A stretch of 64,000 nt of DNA from Pseudonocardia parietis (GTDB lineage: Bacteria; Actinomycetota; Actinomycetes; Mycobacteriales; Pseudonocardiaceae): positions 6,758,001 through 6,822,000 of the forward strand of contig NZ_JAGINU010000001.1 in the NCBI RefSeq assembly GCF_017876315.1. Direction: 5' to 3'. The notes under the pieces are model-generated. The model searched no databases, was not told the origin of the DNA, and was given only the letters and a program-made list of their open reading frames with translations. Positions 23,128 through 31,740 of this stretch are shown in pieces. The number at the start of each line of letters is the position of its first letter. Positions within the stretch are counted from its first letter, which is position 1. The position numbers and the translations under genes are program-made.

Positions 23128-26100
23128 TCATCCGTCCACGACGGTCCGGCCCGTCTCGACGGCCGGGCAGCTGGTCCGCACCGGGCAGCGGTCGCAGTCC
23201 GGCCCGGCGCGCGCCACGAAGACCGCCCCGGCCGAGTCCTCGGCGCAGCGCATCAGCACGTCCCGCCAGTGCCCCATCTCCTCGGGCTGCAACGGTGTCT
23301 GCCGTGGCTCCTTCGCCTCCCCGCTCGCCTTCCGGTCGGCCAGGAACAGCAACCGCGCCCCGCCCGGTTCGACGCCGGCACCCACCAGCTCGTCGAACGC
23401 CCCGAGCGACGCCGCCAGCTGGTAGACGGCGAGCTGGTGGTGCTCGGCGGTGGCCCGCGCCGAGGTCGCCGTCTTGCCCGTCTTGACGTCGATGACCACC
23501 GGGCGCCCCTGGTCATCGTGCTCGAGCCGGTCCACCCGGCCGCGCAGCCGCACCCGGCGGGTGGTGGCCCCCGCGGCGTCGCCGCCGGCCCCGTCGGTGT
23601 CGAGGAGCAGCGGTTCGACGTCCGGCGGCGGATCGCCCTCGACGCCGGGTTCCTCCGGTGCCGGGTCACCGCCGAGGTCGAGCTGGATCGACTGCTCGAC
23701 GGCGACCAGCCCGAGCCCCTCCGCCCGGCTGCGACGCACCCAGTCGTCGAACGCGGCCAGCATCTCCCGGACCCGCGCCAGCTCCCGGCGGCCGAACCAC
23801 GGCGCTCCCGCATCCAGCCGCTTCCAGGCCGACCGCAGCGCTTCCTCCAGCTCGCCCGGGTCCGCGCCGGCGGCGCGGGCCTGCACGAGCGCGTGCACCA
23901 GCGAGCCGGTGACCGCCGACAGCGCCCCGGTCTCGTCCCCGCCGTGGCGCGACAGCACCCAGCGCAGCGGGCAGCCGGCGATCGTCTCGACGTCGGACGG
24001 GGAGATCGGCACCAGCTCGCCGTCGGCGCGCAGCGGGGCGTGGTCGGAGAGCTCGGCCAGGCCGTACCAGTCGTCGGGGTGCGCGCCGGGGACGCCGTCG
24101 GCGGCGAGCCGGGCCAGCTGGGTCGCCGCGCGCCGCCGCCGGGCCGCCCGCTCCGGGTCGCCGCGGTCCGGTGCGGTGACGGCGCGGCGCAGCTCGCCCA
24201 CCAGCTCGGCCATCACCAGCGACCGTTCCGGCCGGTGCACCGGGCGGGCCTCGGCGGCATCGGCCGGGCGCGGGTCCAGCTCGTCGAGGAAGCGCGAGGG
24301 CTGCTCGTCCTCCCCCTGCACCGCGCTGACCAGCAGGGCCGATCGGGCCCGGGTGCAGGCGACGTGGAACAGCCGCCGTTCCTCGGCGAGCAGCGGCGCC
24401 GTGCGGGACACCGCGGAGCCGGGCTCCGCGACGCCGGCGACGAGATCGACGAGTTGCTCGTGGCCGAGCAGGCTGCCGCGCAACCGCAGGTCCGGCCAGA
24501 CCCCCTCCTGCACGCCGGGGACGGCGACGACCGTCCACTCGCGACCGCGCGCCCCGTGCGCGGACAGGAGCTCGACCGCCCCGCCGCGCGGGGACTGCGG
24601 GGCGAGCGTCTCGCCGGGCAGCTGCTGGTCGGCGAGGTACTCGAGGAACCCGCCGACATCAGCGCCGGGCAGCCGGTCGGTGTAGCGAGCGGCCGCGTCG
24701 AACAGGGCCAGGACGGCGTCGAGATCCCGGTCGGCGGCCGCGCCACCGGGCCCGCCGCGGGCACTCGCCTCGGTCCATCGCCGGGCCAGGCCGGTGCGCC
24801 GCCACACCCGCCACAGCGTCTCCTCCACGGGGTCGCCGGCCGCGATGGAGCGGGCGGCGGTGTCGAGGAGCCTGCCGACGTCGCGCATCGGGGCGGCCTC
24901 GGCCGGGGACAGCATGGCGAGCGGGTCGGGCCGGCCGTCGACGGCCTCGCGCAGCATCTCCACCAGCAGCGGATCGCTGCTCGCGGCGGCCGGGTCCCCC
25001 TCGCCGGGCCGGGGGTCCTCGTCGTCGGGGTAGGTCCGGACGTCGTTCCCCGCGGCGGCGTGCATGCGCAGCAGGCCGCGGCGCAGCCGGCGCATCCGCA
25101 TCGGGTCGCCGCCACCGAGCTGGGAGGTGAGCAGCGAGGTGGCGAGATCGGCATCGATCGACGACGGTCGCGACGCCGCCCGCAACACCAGCAGCAGCGG
25201 GACGACGGCGGGCTGACGCGGCAACGGCACCTCGTCCGGCGGGGCGGCGATCGGGACCCCGGCCGCCGCCAGCGCGCGGCGCAGCGCGGGCAGGGTACGG
25301 CGGGCCGAACGGGACAGCACCGCCATCTCCGCCCACGGGACCCCGTCGACCAGGTGCGCACGGCGCAGGCGATCGGCGATCCACCCGGCCTCCGCGGACG
25401 GGGACCCGAACACCCGGACCTGCACGGCCTCACCGGCCCCCGCCTCCACCGGGCCGGGCGGGGCATCGGTGTCGGCCTCGGGCCCGCGGCGGGACCGGGT
25501 CCGCCCGGAGCCGGGGAGCTTCTCGGCCAGCCGCAGTCCCGCCGTCCGCACCTCGGGGGTCTGGCGGTGGTCGACCGTCAGCAGTTCGGTCGGCGCGTCG
25601 ATCGCGTTCAGGCCCTGCGGATCCGCCCCGCGAAAGGTCAGCACCGCCTGGTCGGGATCGCCCGCCAGCAGCGTCGACTCCGCGTCCGCCGCGAGCGTCG
25701 CGACCAGCTCCATCTGCTGCGGGTCGAGATCCTGCGCGTCGTCGACCATCAGGTGCCGGACCCGCTGCCGTTCCTGGTCGCGCAGCCCGGGGTCGGCGGC
25801 CAGCACGTCCAGCGCGGCGGCGACGAGCTCGGCGGAGTCCAGCGCGGGCGCGGTGGCCTGCGGAGCGCCGCGGCCCGCGGCACCGCGGAGCAGGGTGACC
25901 TGCTCATAGGTACGGAAGAAGCGGGCCGCGGCCACCCACTCGTCGCGGCCGTGACGCTCGCCCAGCAGTGCGAGCTCCTGCGGGCCGAGACCCCGCTCGG
26001 CGGCGCGCAGCAGCAGCTCGCGCAGCTCCGCGGCGAAACCGGGCAGGCCGAGCGCCGGATCGAGGCGCTCCGGCCAGCCCGAGCCGGGCACACTGCCGTT

Positions 26101-26580
26101 CCAGCTCTCGATCTCCCCCGCGAGCAGCTCACGAACCACCACGTCCTGCTCGGCGGACGCCAGCAGCCGGGGCGGCGGGTCCTCGTGCCGGGCAGCGTGC
26201 AGGCGCAGCACCCCGAACGCGTACGAGTGCACCGTCCGGACCAGCAGCTCCCGGGTGGTCCGAACGCCGAAGTCCCCGGCGAGCTCGCCACCGCCCGCCG
26301 TCAACAGTGTGGTGAGCCGCCCACGCAGCTCCTCCGCGGCGCGGCGGCTGCCGACCAGCAGCAGCACCGAGCCGGGCGGGGCGCCCTCGCGGACCCGGCG
26401 GACGACCGCGTCGAGCAGCAGGCTCGTCTTGCCGGTACCCGGTCCGCCCAGTACTCGCAGCGGCCCCCGGTCGTGGTCGAGCACCCGGGCCGCCGCACCC
26501 GTCCACACCCGCGCGGGGACGGGCGGTGGGTCCGCGCGTACCAGGCGCGGGGACGCCTGCTCCGCGGTTGCTCGGGTCAT
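23128..26580 (-). CDS. adnA: AdnA-type helicase-nuclease subunit with Fe-S cluster
   Basis: 1150 aa. SF1A motor with Walker A GGPGTGKTS (45-53), a VDDAQDLDP-type motif II and a long motor region. The C-terminal RecB-family nuclease carries VIDVKTGK (D1031, K1033) and QLAVYQLA. Four cysteines fit the AddB/RecB-type [4Fe-4S] clamp: one in AGCPLRWVL, then C1129-x2-C1132-x5-C1138. With AdnB it should process double-strand breaks for recombination or repair. The ATG at 26580 is taken since the 34 residues before it are atypical. It is divergent from the alkyltransferase-like gene by 64 bp, and separated from adnB by serS, the GH16 gene and the LLM gene. Confidence 0.9.
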   Translation of the reverse strand: MTRATAEQASPRLVRADPPPVPARVWTGAAARVLDHDRGPLRVLGGPGTGKTSLLLDAVVRRVREGAPPGSVLLLVGSRRAAEELRGRLTTLLTAGGGELAGDFGVRTTRELLVRTVHSYAFGVLRLHAARHEDPPPRLLASAEQDVVVRELLAGEIESWNGSVPGSGWPERLDPALGLPGFAAELRELLLRAAERGLGPQELALLGERHGRDEWVAAARFFRTYEQVTLLRGAAGRGAPQATAPALDSAELVAAALDVLAADPGLRDQERQRVRHLMVDDAQDLDPQQMELVATLAADAESTLLAGDPDQAVLTFRGADPQGLNAIDAPTELLTVDHRQTPEVRTAGLRLAEKLPGSGRTRSRRGPEADTDAPPGPVEAGAGEAVQVRVFGSPSAEAGWIADRLRRAHLVDGVPWAEMAVLSRSARRTLPALRRALAAAGVPIAAPPDEVPLPRQPAVVPLLLVLRAASRPSSIDADLATSLLTSQLGGGDPMRMRRLRRGLLRMHAAAGNDVRTYPDDEDPRPGEGDPAAASSDPLLVEMLREAVDGRPDPLAMLSPAEAAPMRDVGRLLDTAARSIAAGDPVEETLWRVWRRTGLARRWTEASARGGPGGAAADRDLDAVLALFDAAARYTDRLPGADVGGFLEYLADQQLPGETLAPQSPRGGAVELLSAHGARGREWTVVAVPGVQEGVWPDLRLRGSLLGHEQLVDLVAGVAEPGSAVSRTAPLLAEERRLFHVACTRARSALLVSAVQGEDEQPSRFLDELDPRPADAAEARPVHRPERSLVMAELVGELRRAVTAPDRGDPERAARRRRAATQLARLAADGVPGAHPDDWYGLAELSDHAPLRADGELVPISPSDVETIAGCPLRWVLSRHGGDETGALSAVTGSLVHALVQARAAGADPGELEEALRSAWKRLDAGAPWFGRRELARVREMLAAFDDWVRRSRAEGLGLVAVEQSIQLDLGGDPAPEEPGVEGDPPPDVEPLLLDTDGAGGDAAGATTRRVRLRGRVDRLEHDDQGRPVVIDVKTGKTATSARATAEHHQLAVYQLAASLGAFDELVGAGVEPGGARLLFLADRKASGEAKEPRQTPLQPEEMGHWRDVLMRCAEDSAGAVFVARAGPDCDRCPVRTSCPAVETGRTVVDG

Positions 26581-26644
26581 GGCTCGATTCGACCACGGAC
26601 CCCCGACAGTGACGCGCCGCCCCGGCCGGGACGAGGATCCGGGT

Positions 26645-26926
26645 GTGGACTCCGAGACGGTGGAACGGGTGCGGGACGTCATCGCGTCGATCCCGCCCGG
26701 TCAGACGCTCAGCTACGGCGAGGTGGCCGAGCTCGCCGGCCTGCGCTCGGCCCGGCTGGTCGGGCGGATCCTCGCCGAGGACGGCGGTGACCTGCCCTGG
26801 CACCGGGTGCTGCGCTCGGACGGCCGGGCCGCCCCGCACCTCGCGGCCGAGCAAGCGGCCCGGCTGCGCGCCGAGGGGATCCTGATGGTGGACGGGCGGC
26901 TGCCCCGGGAGCACCGTCGCCGTTGA
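26645..26926 (+). CDS. Alkyltransferase-like protein (ATL)
   Basis: 93 aa, the DNA-binding half of O6-alkylguanine-DNA alkyltransferases. The active-site PCHR is replaced by P51-W52-H53-R54, the hallmark of ATL proteins. They cannot transfer the alkyl group but bind O6-alkylguanine and hand it to nucleotide excision repair. The arginine-finger region GLRSARLVGRIL is present. The GTG at 26645 is the only start giving family length. It is divergent from adnA, forming a small DNA-repair neighbourhood, and matches the Rv3204 position in mycobacteria. Confidence 0.9.
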   Translation: MDSETVERVRDVIASIPPGQTLSYGEVAELAGLRSARLVGRILAEDGGDLPWHRVLRSDGRAAPHLAAEQAARLRAEGILMVDGRLPREHRRR

Positions 26927-26958
26927 CGCTTGTACGTAATTCCGTAGTTACGTACTAT
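26923..26958 (+). promoter_or_regulatory. Promoter with palindromic operator for the serine hydrolase gene
   Basis: TTGACG (26923-26928) and TAGTTA (26945-26950), 16 bp apart, resemble -35 and -10 elements. GTACGTAA at 26932-26939 and its exact complement TTACGTAC at 26948-26955 form an 8-8-8 inverted repeat across the spacer and -10. A dimeric repressor of TetR, PadR or MarR type would block the promoter; none is encoded next to it. Confidence 0.6.
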
Positions 26959-26965
26959 CGACACC

Positions 26966-28447
26966 ATGACGGACACCGCGCGGACCGCCGCGCCTGCCAT
27001 CCCGCCCGCCACACCGGCCGGGGCGCGGCGCCGGGGCGTGCTGCTCGTGTCCGCGGCGCTGGTGGGTGGTCTGTTGCTGGGCCTGGCCGTCGGACCGCAC
27101 GAGCCGCGTGCCGACGAGCCGTCCGGTGATCCGGAGCTGGCCGCGGACCTCGAGCGGGCGTTCGGGGACCCGCGGGGGTTCGGCGCCGTCACCGCCGCCC
27201 GGGTGCGGGACGGCGCCGTCGCCGTCGCCGGCCTCGGGGACACCGGCGTCGTCCCCGGCCCGGACACCCGCTACGAACCCGGCTCGATCGTCAAGACCTT
27301 CACCGGGATGCTGCTGGCCGACGGCATCGAGCGCGGCGAGCTCCGGCTCACCGACCGGCTCGGGACCTGGCTCCCGGAGCTGGGCGGGTCACCCGCCGGG
27401 TCGGTGACGCTGCAGGAACTGGCCACGCACTCGTCCGGCCTACCGTCGGTCCCGCCCGCCACCGCCGCCGCGTCCGTCGGGCCGGTCCTGGCGCACGAGA
27501 ACCCCTACGGCGTCCCTACAGCCCAGCTGATCGACGACGCACGCGCCACCCCGCTCGGCGAGCACGGCACCTACGCCTACTCCAACCTCGGCATGTCGCT
27601 GCTCGGGCACGCCGAGGCGCGCGCGGCAGGCGCACCGGACTGGCCCACGCTGCTGCGCACGCGGCTGCTGGACCCGCTCGGCATGACCGCGACCCGGATC
27701 ACCGTCGACGGCCCCGATCCGGCCGTCGTGCCGATGCTGTCGAACGGATGGCGGGCGCCGTCCTGGTGGGGCGAGGGCTTCGCGCCGTCGGGGACGTCGG
27801 CCACCACGACCGTCACCGATCTGGCGCGGTTCGCCGAGGCGGTGCTCGCCGGGCGGGCCCCGGGTACGGCCGCTCTCGAACCGATCGCCCCGGCCGGGGG
27901 GTCCGGGGAGATCGGCCTGGCCTGGCACGTCACCGAGGTCGGCGACCGCACCGTGACCTGGCACAACGGCGGCACCGGCGGGCATCGCGCGCTGCTGGTT
28001 CTCGACCGGGAGCGCGGCGAGGCCGTCGTCGTCCTGAACAACACCGACCGCTGGGTCGACGAGCAGGGCATGGCGCTGCTGCTGGACACGTCGTCCACCA
28101 CCGGCCCGGCGACCGCACCCGCGATCTGGGTGACGGCGGCGATCGGCCTGCTGATGCTCGTCGGCTCGGCCGTCTCCCTGCTGCGCACGGGCAGCCGGAC
28201 ACGACTGGTCGGCGCCGTACTCCTCGGCGGTTCCGCGCTGGTCCTGCTCCTGACCCAGGGGCCGTGGGCGGTGGTGCCGGGTGCGGTGTGGGCCGCTCTC
28301 GCCGCGGGATGGGTGGCCTGCGCGGTGCTGGGGCTGCGGCGGTGGCCCGTCCTGCCGGCCGGCTCCGGCGGGTGGCGCAGGATCGGTGACGGCGCGGTGG
28401 TGCTGCTGGGTGGCGCCCTGCTCGCGGCGGTGGCCTGGATGGCGTGA
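26966..28447 (+). CDS. Membrane serine hydrolase (beta-lactamase/class C PBP family)
   Basis: 493 aa. An N-terminal membrane segment (about 24-43) leads to an extracellular beta-lactamase-fold domain. The nucleophile motif is S107-I-V-K110; YSN serves as the YxN motif, and HNGGTGG is the third motif. The last 120 residues form about three to four membrane helices, an arrangement seen in actinomycete penicillin-binding-like esterases. The substrate may be a peptide, ester or cell-wall D-amino-acid bond. The ATG at 26966 follows a promoter with a palindromic operator, so expression is probably inducible. It converges on the PrmC-like gene with no obvious terminator in the 131-bp gap. Confidence 0.88.
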   Translation: MTDTARTAAPAIPPATPAGARRRGVLLVSAALVGGLLLGLAVGPHEPRADEPSGDPELAADLERAFGDPRGFGAVTAARVRDGAVAVAGLGDTGVVPGPDTRYEPGSIVKTFTGMLLADGIERGELRLTDRLGTWLPELGGSPAGSVTLQELATHSSGLPSVPPATAAASVGPVLAHENPYGVPTAQLIDDARATPLGEHGTYAYSNLGMSLLGHAEARAAGAPDWPTLLRTRLLDPLGMTATRITVDGPDPAVVPMLSNGWRAPSWWGEGFAPSGTSATTTVTDLARFAEAVLAGRAPGTAALEPIAPAGGSGEIGLAWHVTEVGDRTVTWHNGGTGGHRALLVLDRERGEAVVVLNNTDRWVDEQGMALLLDTSSTTGPATAPAIWVTAAIGLLMLVGSAVSLLRTGSRTRLVGAVLLGGSALVLLLTQGPWAVVPGAVWAALAAGWVACAVLGLRRWPVLPAGSGGWRRIGDGAVVLLGGALLAAVAWMA

Positions 28448-28578
28448 CCGCTCCTCCCCGGGGCCGACCTGGACCGGCCGACCGCCGCCGGCGAGGGCGG
28501 TGGTGCGTCACGGTGAGCAGAGCAAAGCGACGCGAGAACGCCCCCGTCCTCCGCGGCGCGCCACGGAGTCCGCGCAGG

Positions 28579-29343
28579 TCAGCGCGACGCACGCCCTGCG
28601 ACCCAGGTCGCGTCGCGCTCGTCGTCGGTCCCGGTCGAGGGCTCCAGCCCGTGCCGGGCGAACGCCTCCTCCAGCACGGGTGCCTGGGCACGGCTCGTCT
28701 CGATCAGCAGTGTCCCGCCGGGTGCGAGCCACGCCGACGCGCCCGCGGCGACCCGGCGGGCGGGATCGAGGCCGTCGTCGCCCCCGTCCAGAGCGCTGCG
28801 CGGTTCGTGGTCGCGGGCCTCGGGCGGCATGTCCGCGACCGCGGCGGCCGGGACGTACGGGGTGTTCGCGACGAGCACGTCGACCCGGCCGCGCAGCGAC
28901 GGCGGCAGCGCGTCGAACAGGTCCCCGGTGTGCACCGTTGCGGTCCCGGCGAGGTTGGTCGCGGCACAGACGGTGGCGGCCGGGTCGACGTCGGCAGCGT
29001 GCAGCTCCACCGGGACCCGGCGGGCGATCGCAAGACCGAGCGCCCCGCAGCCGCAGCAGAGGTCGACCACGACCGCGCCGGGGTGCAGCTCGGCGACCGC
29101 CGCGTGCACGAGCCCCTCGGAGCGGCGGCGCGGGACGAACACCCCGGGCGCCACCCGCACCCGGAGACCGTCGAACGCGACCCAGCCGAGCAGGTGCTCG
29201 AGCGGTTCCCCGGCGATCCTCCGGCGGACCAGGTCGTCGCGCGCGGCTCCGGTGGCGGCTGCGGCGAGCAGCGCGGCCTCGTCCTCGGCGAACACGCAGC
29301 CGGCCGCGCGCAGCCGCGCGACCAGGTCGGCGTCGATCACCAT
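28579..29343 (-). CDS. Putative protein N5-glutamine methyltransferase (PrmC-like)
   Basis: 254 aa, SAM-dependent. The SAM-binding motif is DLCCGCG (94-100) with an acidic AADVD at 117-120. The substrate-binding motif, NPPY in true PrmC, reads N160-T-P-Y163. This and the short N-terminal domain point to the actinomycete TIGR03704-like group rather than the release-factor methyltransferase itself. The ATG at 29343 gives family length; the longer frame reaching 30237 is a shadow of the next genes. It lies 20 bp downstream of the chelatase-like gene on the same strand. Confidence 0.85.
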   Translation of the reverse strand: MVIDADLVARLRAAGCVFAEDEAALLAAAATGAARDDLVRRRIAGEPLEHLLGWVAFDGLRVRVAPGVFVPRRRSEGLVHAAVAELHPGAVVVDLCCGCGALGLAIARRVPVELHAADVDPAATVCAATNLAGTATVHTGDLFDALPPSLRGRVDVLVANTPYVPAAAVADMPPEARDHEPRSALDGGDDGLDPARRVAAGASAWLAPGGTLLIETSRAQAPVLEEAFARHGLEPSTGTDDERDATWVAGRASR

Positions 29344-29363
29344 GCGATCCTGCCGCGCACCGC

Positions 29364-30086
29364 TCAAGCGGCGCGTTCGATTTCCGCCGCGCCGGCGGTG
29401 TAGCGGTCCAGCAGCGCCCGCACGACGTCGTCGTGCACACCCAGCGCGTCCGCGACGACGTCCGCGCCGGATTCGCGTACCCGGTCCTGGAACACGCCGG
29501 GCGCGAGCAGCCAGGACGCCACCGCCACCCGGCCCGCCCCGGCGCCGCGCATGCCCTCGACCAGCGCGGCCACGGTCGGCGTCCCGGTTGCGGCGAACCC
29601 GACGCGGACCCGCCGCCCGACCAGCGAGGACAGCATTCCGCCGGCCTGCCGGACCTGGTCGACCGCGTACGGGTCGGAGGAGCCGGTGGCCGCCAGCACG
29701 ACGGCGTCCCCGTCGCGGTACCCGGCGGTACGCAGCCGGTCCAGCGCGGCCGCCGCCAGGAGCGGGTCGGGCCCCATGGCGGGGGTCGTGCGGAACCGGA
29801 GCGGGTCGGCGCCGGCCTCGGCGAGCTGCGCGGGCAGGTCGGTGCGCACGTGGTAGCCGGCGGCGAGGAACGCCGGGACGATCACGGCGCCGTCGTGCCC
29901 GCGCTCCCGTAGCGAGCGGACGGCCTCGGCGACCGTCGGGCCGCGGACGTCGACGTAGCAGACCTCCACCTGCGGCCCGTGGGCCGCGACGGCCGAGGCC
30001 AGCGACCGGATGACGGCGTCGGCGGCGTCGGACCGCGACCCGTGCGCCACGAGCAGCAGCGGCAGCGCGGAGTCCGGACGGCTCAC
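29364..30086 (-). CDS. Sirohydrochlorin chelatase-like protein (CbiX/SirB)
   Basis: 240 aa with two tandem chelatase-like halves. H15 in LLVAHGSR and the YHVRTDLP segment are the metal and porphyrin-contact motifs of CbiX/SirB. It would insert iron into sirohydrochlorin to make siroheme, the cofactor of the nitrite reductase encoded two genes upstream. The GTG at 30086 overlaps the stop of the NnaR-like gene (GTGA). This order, regulator then chelatase after nirBD, resembles the mycobacterial Rv0259c-Rv0260c arrangement. Confidence 0.88.
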   Translation of the reverse strand: MSRPDSALPLLLVAHGSRSDAADAVIRSLASAVAAHGPQVEVCYVDVRGPTVAEAVRSLRERGHDGAVIVPAFLAAGYHVRTDLPAQLAEAGADPLRFRTTPAMGPDPLLAAAALDRLRTAGYRDGDAVVLAATGSSDPYAVDQVRQAGGMLSSLVGRRVRVGFAATGTPTVAALVEGMRGAGAGRVAVASWLLAPGVFQDRVRESGADVVADALGVHDDVVRALLDRYTAGAAEIERAA

Positions 30087-31363
30087 CGATCGTCCTCCGG
30101 GACGTCCGCGCAATGCCCGTCGTGCCCGGGCTCCAGCGCGAGCCGGTAGCCGCGGCGGACCACGGTCTGCACCAGCCCGGGGACACCGAGCGCGGCGCGC
30201 AGCCGGCCGATGGAGTTCTCGACGGCGTGCTCGTCACCGGCCCCGCCCTGGGCTGCGAGCAGCTCGGCGCGCGACACCACCCGTCCGGGGCGACGAGCCA
30301 GCACCCGCAGCAGTGCCATCGGTGTCGGCGGCAGCGGACACAACCGGCCGTCGACGACGACGGCGTGCCCGCGCAGTTCCAGCAGGTGCCCGGCGATCGG
30401 GAGCCGGCGGGCCCTGGCCGGCGCGGCCGACTCGCAGGTCCGCACCATCGCGCCGAGCCGGGAGCGCTGTGGCTGCACGGTCGGCACGTCCAGGCTCTCC
30501 AGCGGCGCCGCCGTGACCGGTCCGACGCACAGTGCCAGCACCGGTCCGCGCAGCGCGGTCAGCAGGTCCTCGCGCAGGCCCCGTTCGGCGGCGCGGGCGA
30601 GGATCCCGGCCGCGGCGGGCGCGCTGGTGAACGACAGGACGTCGATCCCGCCGGCGAGCGTGGTGTCGATCAGCCGGTCGAGCGGTCCGATGTCGACCGG
30701 CGGCGCCCACCGGTAGACCGGCACGGTGACGACCTCGGCGCCGGCCAGCTCGAGCGCCTCGACGACGTCGGGCAGCGGCTCCCCGTGCAGCTGCACGGCG
30801 ATCCGCCGGCCCTCGACACCGCGTTCGAGCAGGTACTCCAGCACCTCCGCGGTGGATTCGGACTCCGGCGACCAGGTGTCGACCAGACCCGACGCCCGGA
30901 TCGCACCGCGCGCCTTCGGCCCCCGGGCCAGCATCTCGGACCGGCCGAGCGCGGCGAGGAGTTCCTCACCGAGACCCCAGCCGTCGGCGGCCTCGATCCA
31001 GCCGCGATAGCCGATCCCGGTGGTGGCGACGGTGATGTCGGGTGGTGCGGCGACGAGCTCGCGGGTCCGCGTCTCCAGGCGCTCGTCGTCGGAGAGCCCG
31101 ACGATCCGCAGCGCCGGGCCGTGCTGGACCACTGCTCCACGACGTTCCAGCATCGTGGCGAACTCTTCGGCGCGCCGGGCCGCGGTGATCCCGACGGTGA
31201 ACCCGGCGAGCGGCGGGACGGGCTGTGTGTCGGACGCTGCACCGGTCCCGGCTGCGGTGTCCTGTGCGGCGGATCGGGTCACCCGTCCTCCGTTCCTCCG
31301 GACGGTCGCCATCGGCCGCGGGGCGGCGGGGAGCCCGGGTGCGTCGACAGCATCCGAGCTCAC
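30083..31363 (-). CDS. Uroporphyrinogen-III synthase fused to winged-helix regulator (NnaR-like)
   Basis: 426 aa. Residues about 55-290 resemble uroporphyrinogen-III synthase (HemD fold). Residues about 325-415 are an OmpR/PhoB-type winged helix, with the end region AVENSIGRLRAALG and VRRGYRL. This two-domain layout is that of NnaR, described in Streptomyces and Mycobacterium smegmatis as an activator of nitrate/nitrite assimilation genes acting together with GlnR. The domain may read porphyrin supply for siroheme rather than catalyse. The GTG at 31363 is fixed by the GTGA overlap with nirD, although the first 50 residues are poorly structured and internal starts exist. Confidence 0.87.
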   Translation of the reverse strand: MSSDAVDAPGLPAAPRPMATVRRNGGRVTRSAAQDTAAGTGAASDTQPVPPLAGFTVGITAARRAEEFATMLERRGAVVQHGPALRIVGLSDDERLETRTRELVAAPPDITVATTGIGYRGWIEAADGWGLGEELLAALGRSEMLARGPKARGAIRASGLVDTWSPESESTAEVLEYLLERGVEGRRIAVQLHGEPLPDVVEALELAGAEVVTVPVYRWAPPVDIGPLDRLIDTTLAGGIDVLSFTSAPAAAGILARAAERGLREDLLTALRGPVLALCVGPVTAAPLESLDVPTVQPQRSRLGAMVRTCESAAPARARRLPIAGHLLELRGHAVVVDGRLCPLPPTPMALLRVLARRPGRVVSRAELLAAQGGAGDEHAVENSIGRLRAALGVPGLVQTVVRRGYRLALEPGHDGHCADVPEDDR

Positions 31364-31740
31364 CGTATCCCGACCTGCACGTTCCCGCCCACGACCCGGA
31401 CGGCGAACGCGGGGAGGCTCACATTCTCGTCGTCCAGACAGCGGCCGTCGCGCAGCGCGAAGACCTGCTTGTGGATCGGCGAGGCGACGGTCGGTTCCCC
31501 GGCCCGGTCGCCGACCAGCCCCCGGGACACCACGCCGGCGCCGGTGAACGGGTCGATGTTGCCGACCGCGTGCAGCGAGCCGTCGGCGAGGCGGAACAGG
31601 GCCACCTGGACGTCGCCGACCAGCGCGGCGGCGCCGCGCCCGGGCAGCAACCGCTCCACCGTGCAGACGGTCAGCCAGCCGGTGGGTTCCTCTCCGGTGC
31701 GGGCGGGCGGGCCGGCACGTACGTCCAGCTGGGCGGTCAT
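31360..31740 (-). CDS. nirD: Nitrite reductase small subunit NirD
   Basis: 126 aa, Rieske-fold protein without the cluster-binding Cys/His pairs, as usual for NirD. The segments VALFRLADGSLHAVGNIDPF and SPIHKQVFALRDGRCLDD are typical. It pairs with NirB in cytoplasmic NADH-dependent reduction of nitrite to ammonium. The ATG at 31740 overlaps the nirB stop (ATGA), and its stop overlaps the NnaR-like gene (GTGA), so nirB-nirD-regulator-chelatase forms one coupled operon. Confidence 0.95.
   Translation of the reverse strand: MTAQLDVRAGPPARTGEEPTGWLTVCTVERLLPGRGAAALVGDVQVALFRLADGSLHAVGNIDPFTGAGVVSRGLVGDRAGEPTVASPIHKQVFALRDGRCLDDENVSLPAFAVRVVGGNVQVGIR

Noticed and set aside
23269..26790. Open frame of about 1170 codons opposite adnA
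   Set aside because: Antisense shadow with no domain-like sequence; the minus strand encodes a full AdnA.
28448..28578. Gene or terminator between the serine hydrolase and the PrmC-like gene
   Set aside because: No start with ribosome site and no stable hairpin were found; it appears to be plain convergent spacer.
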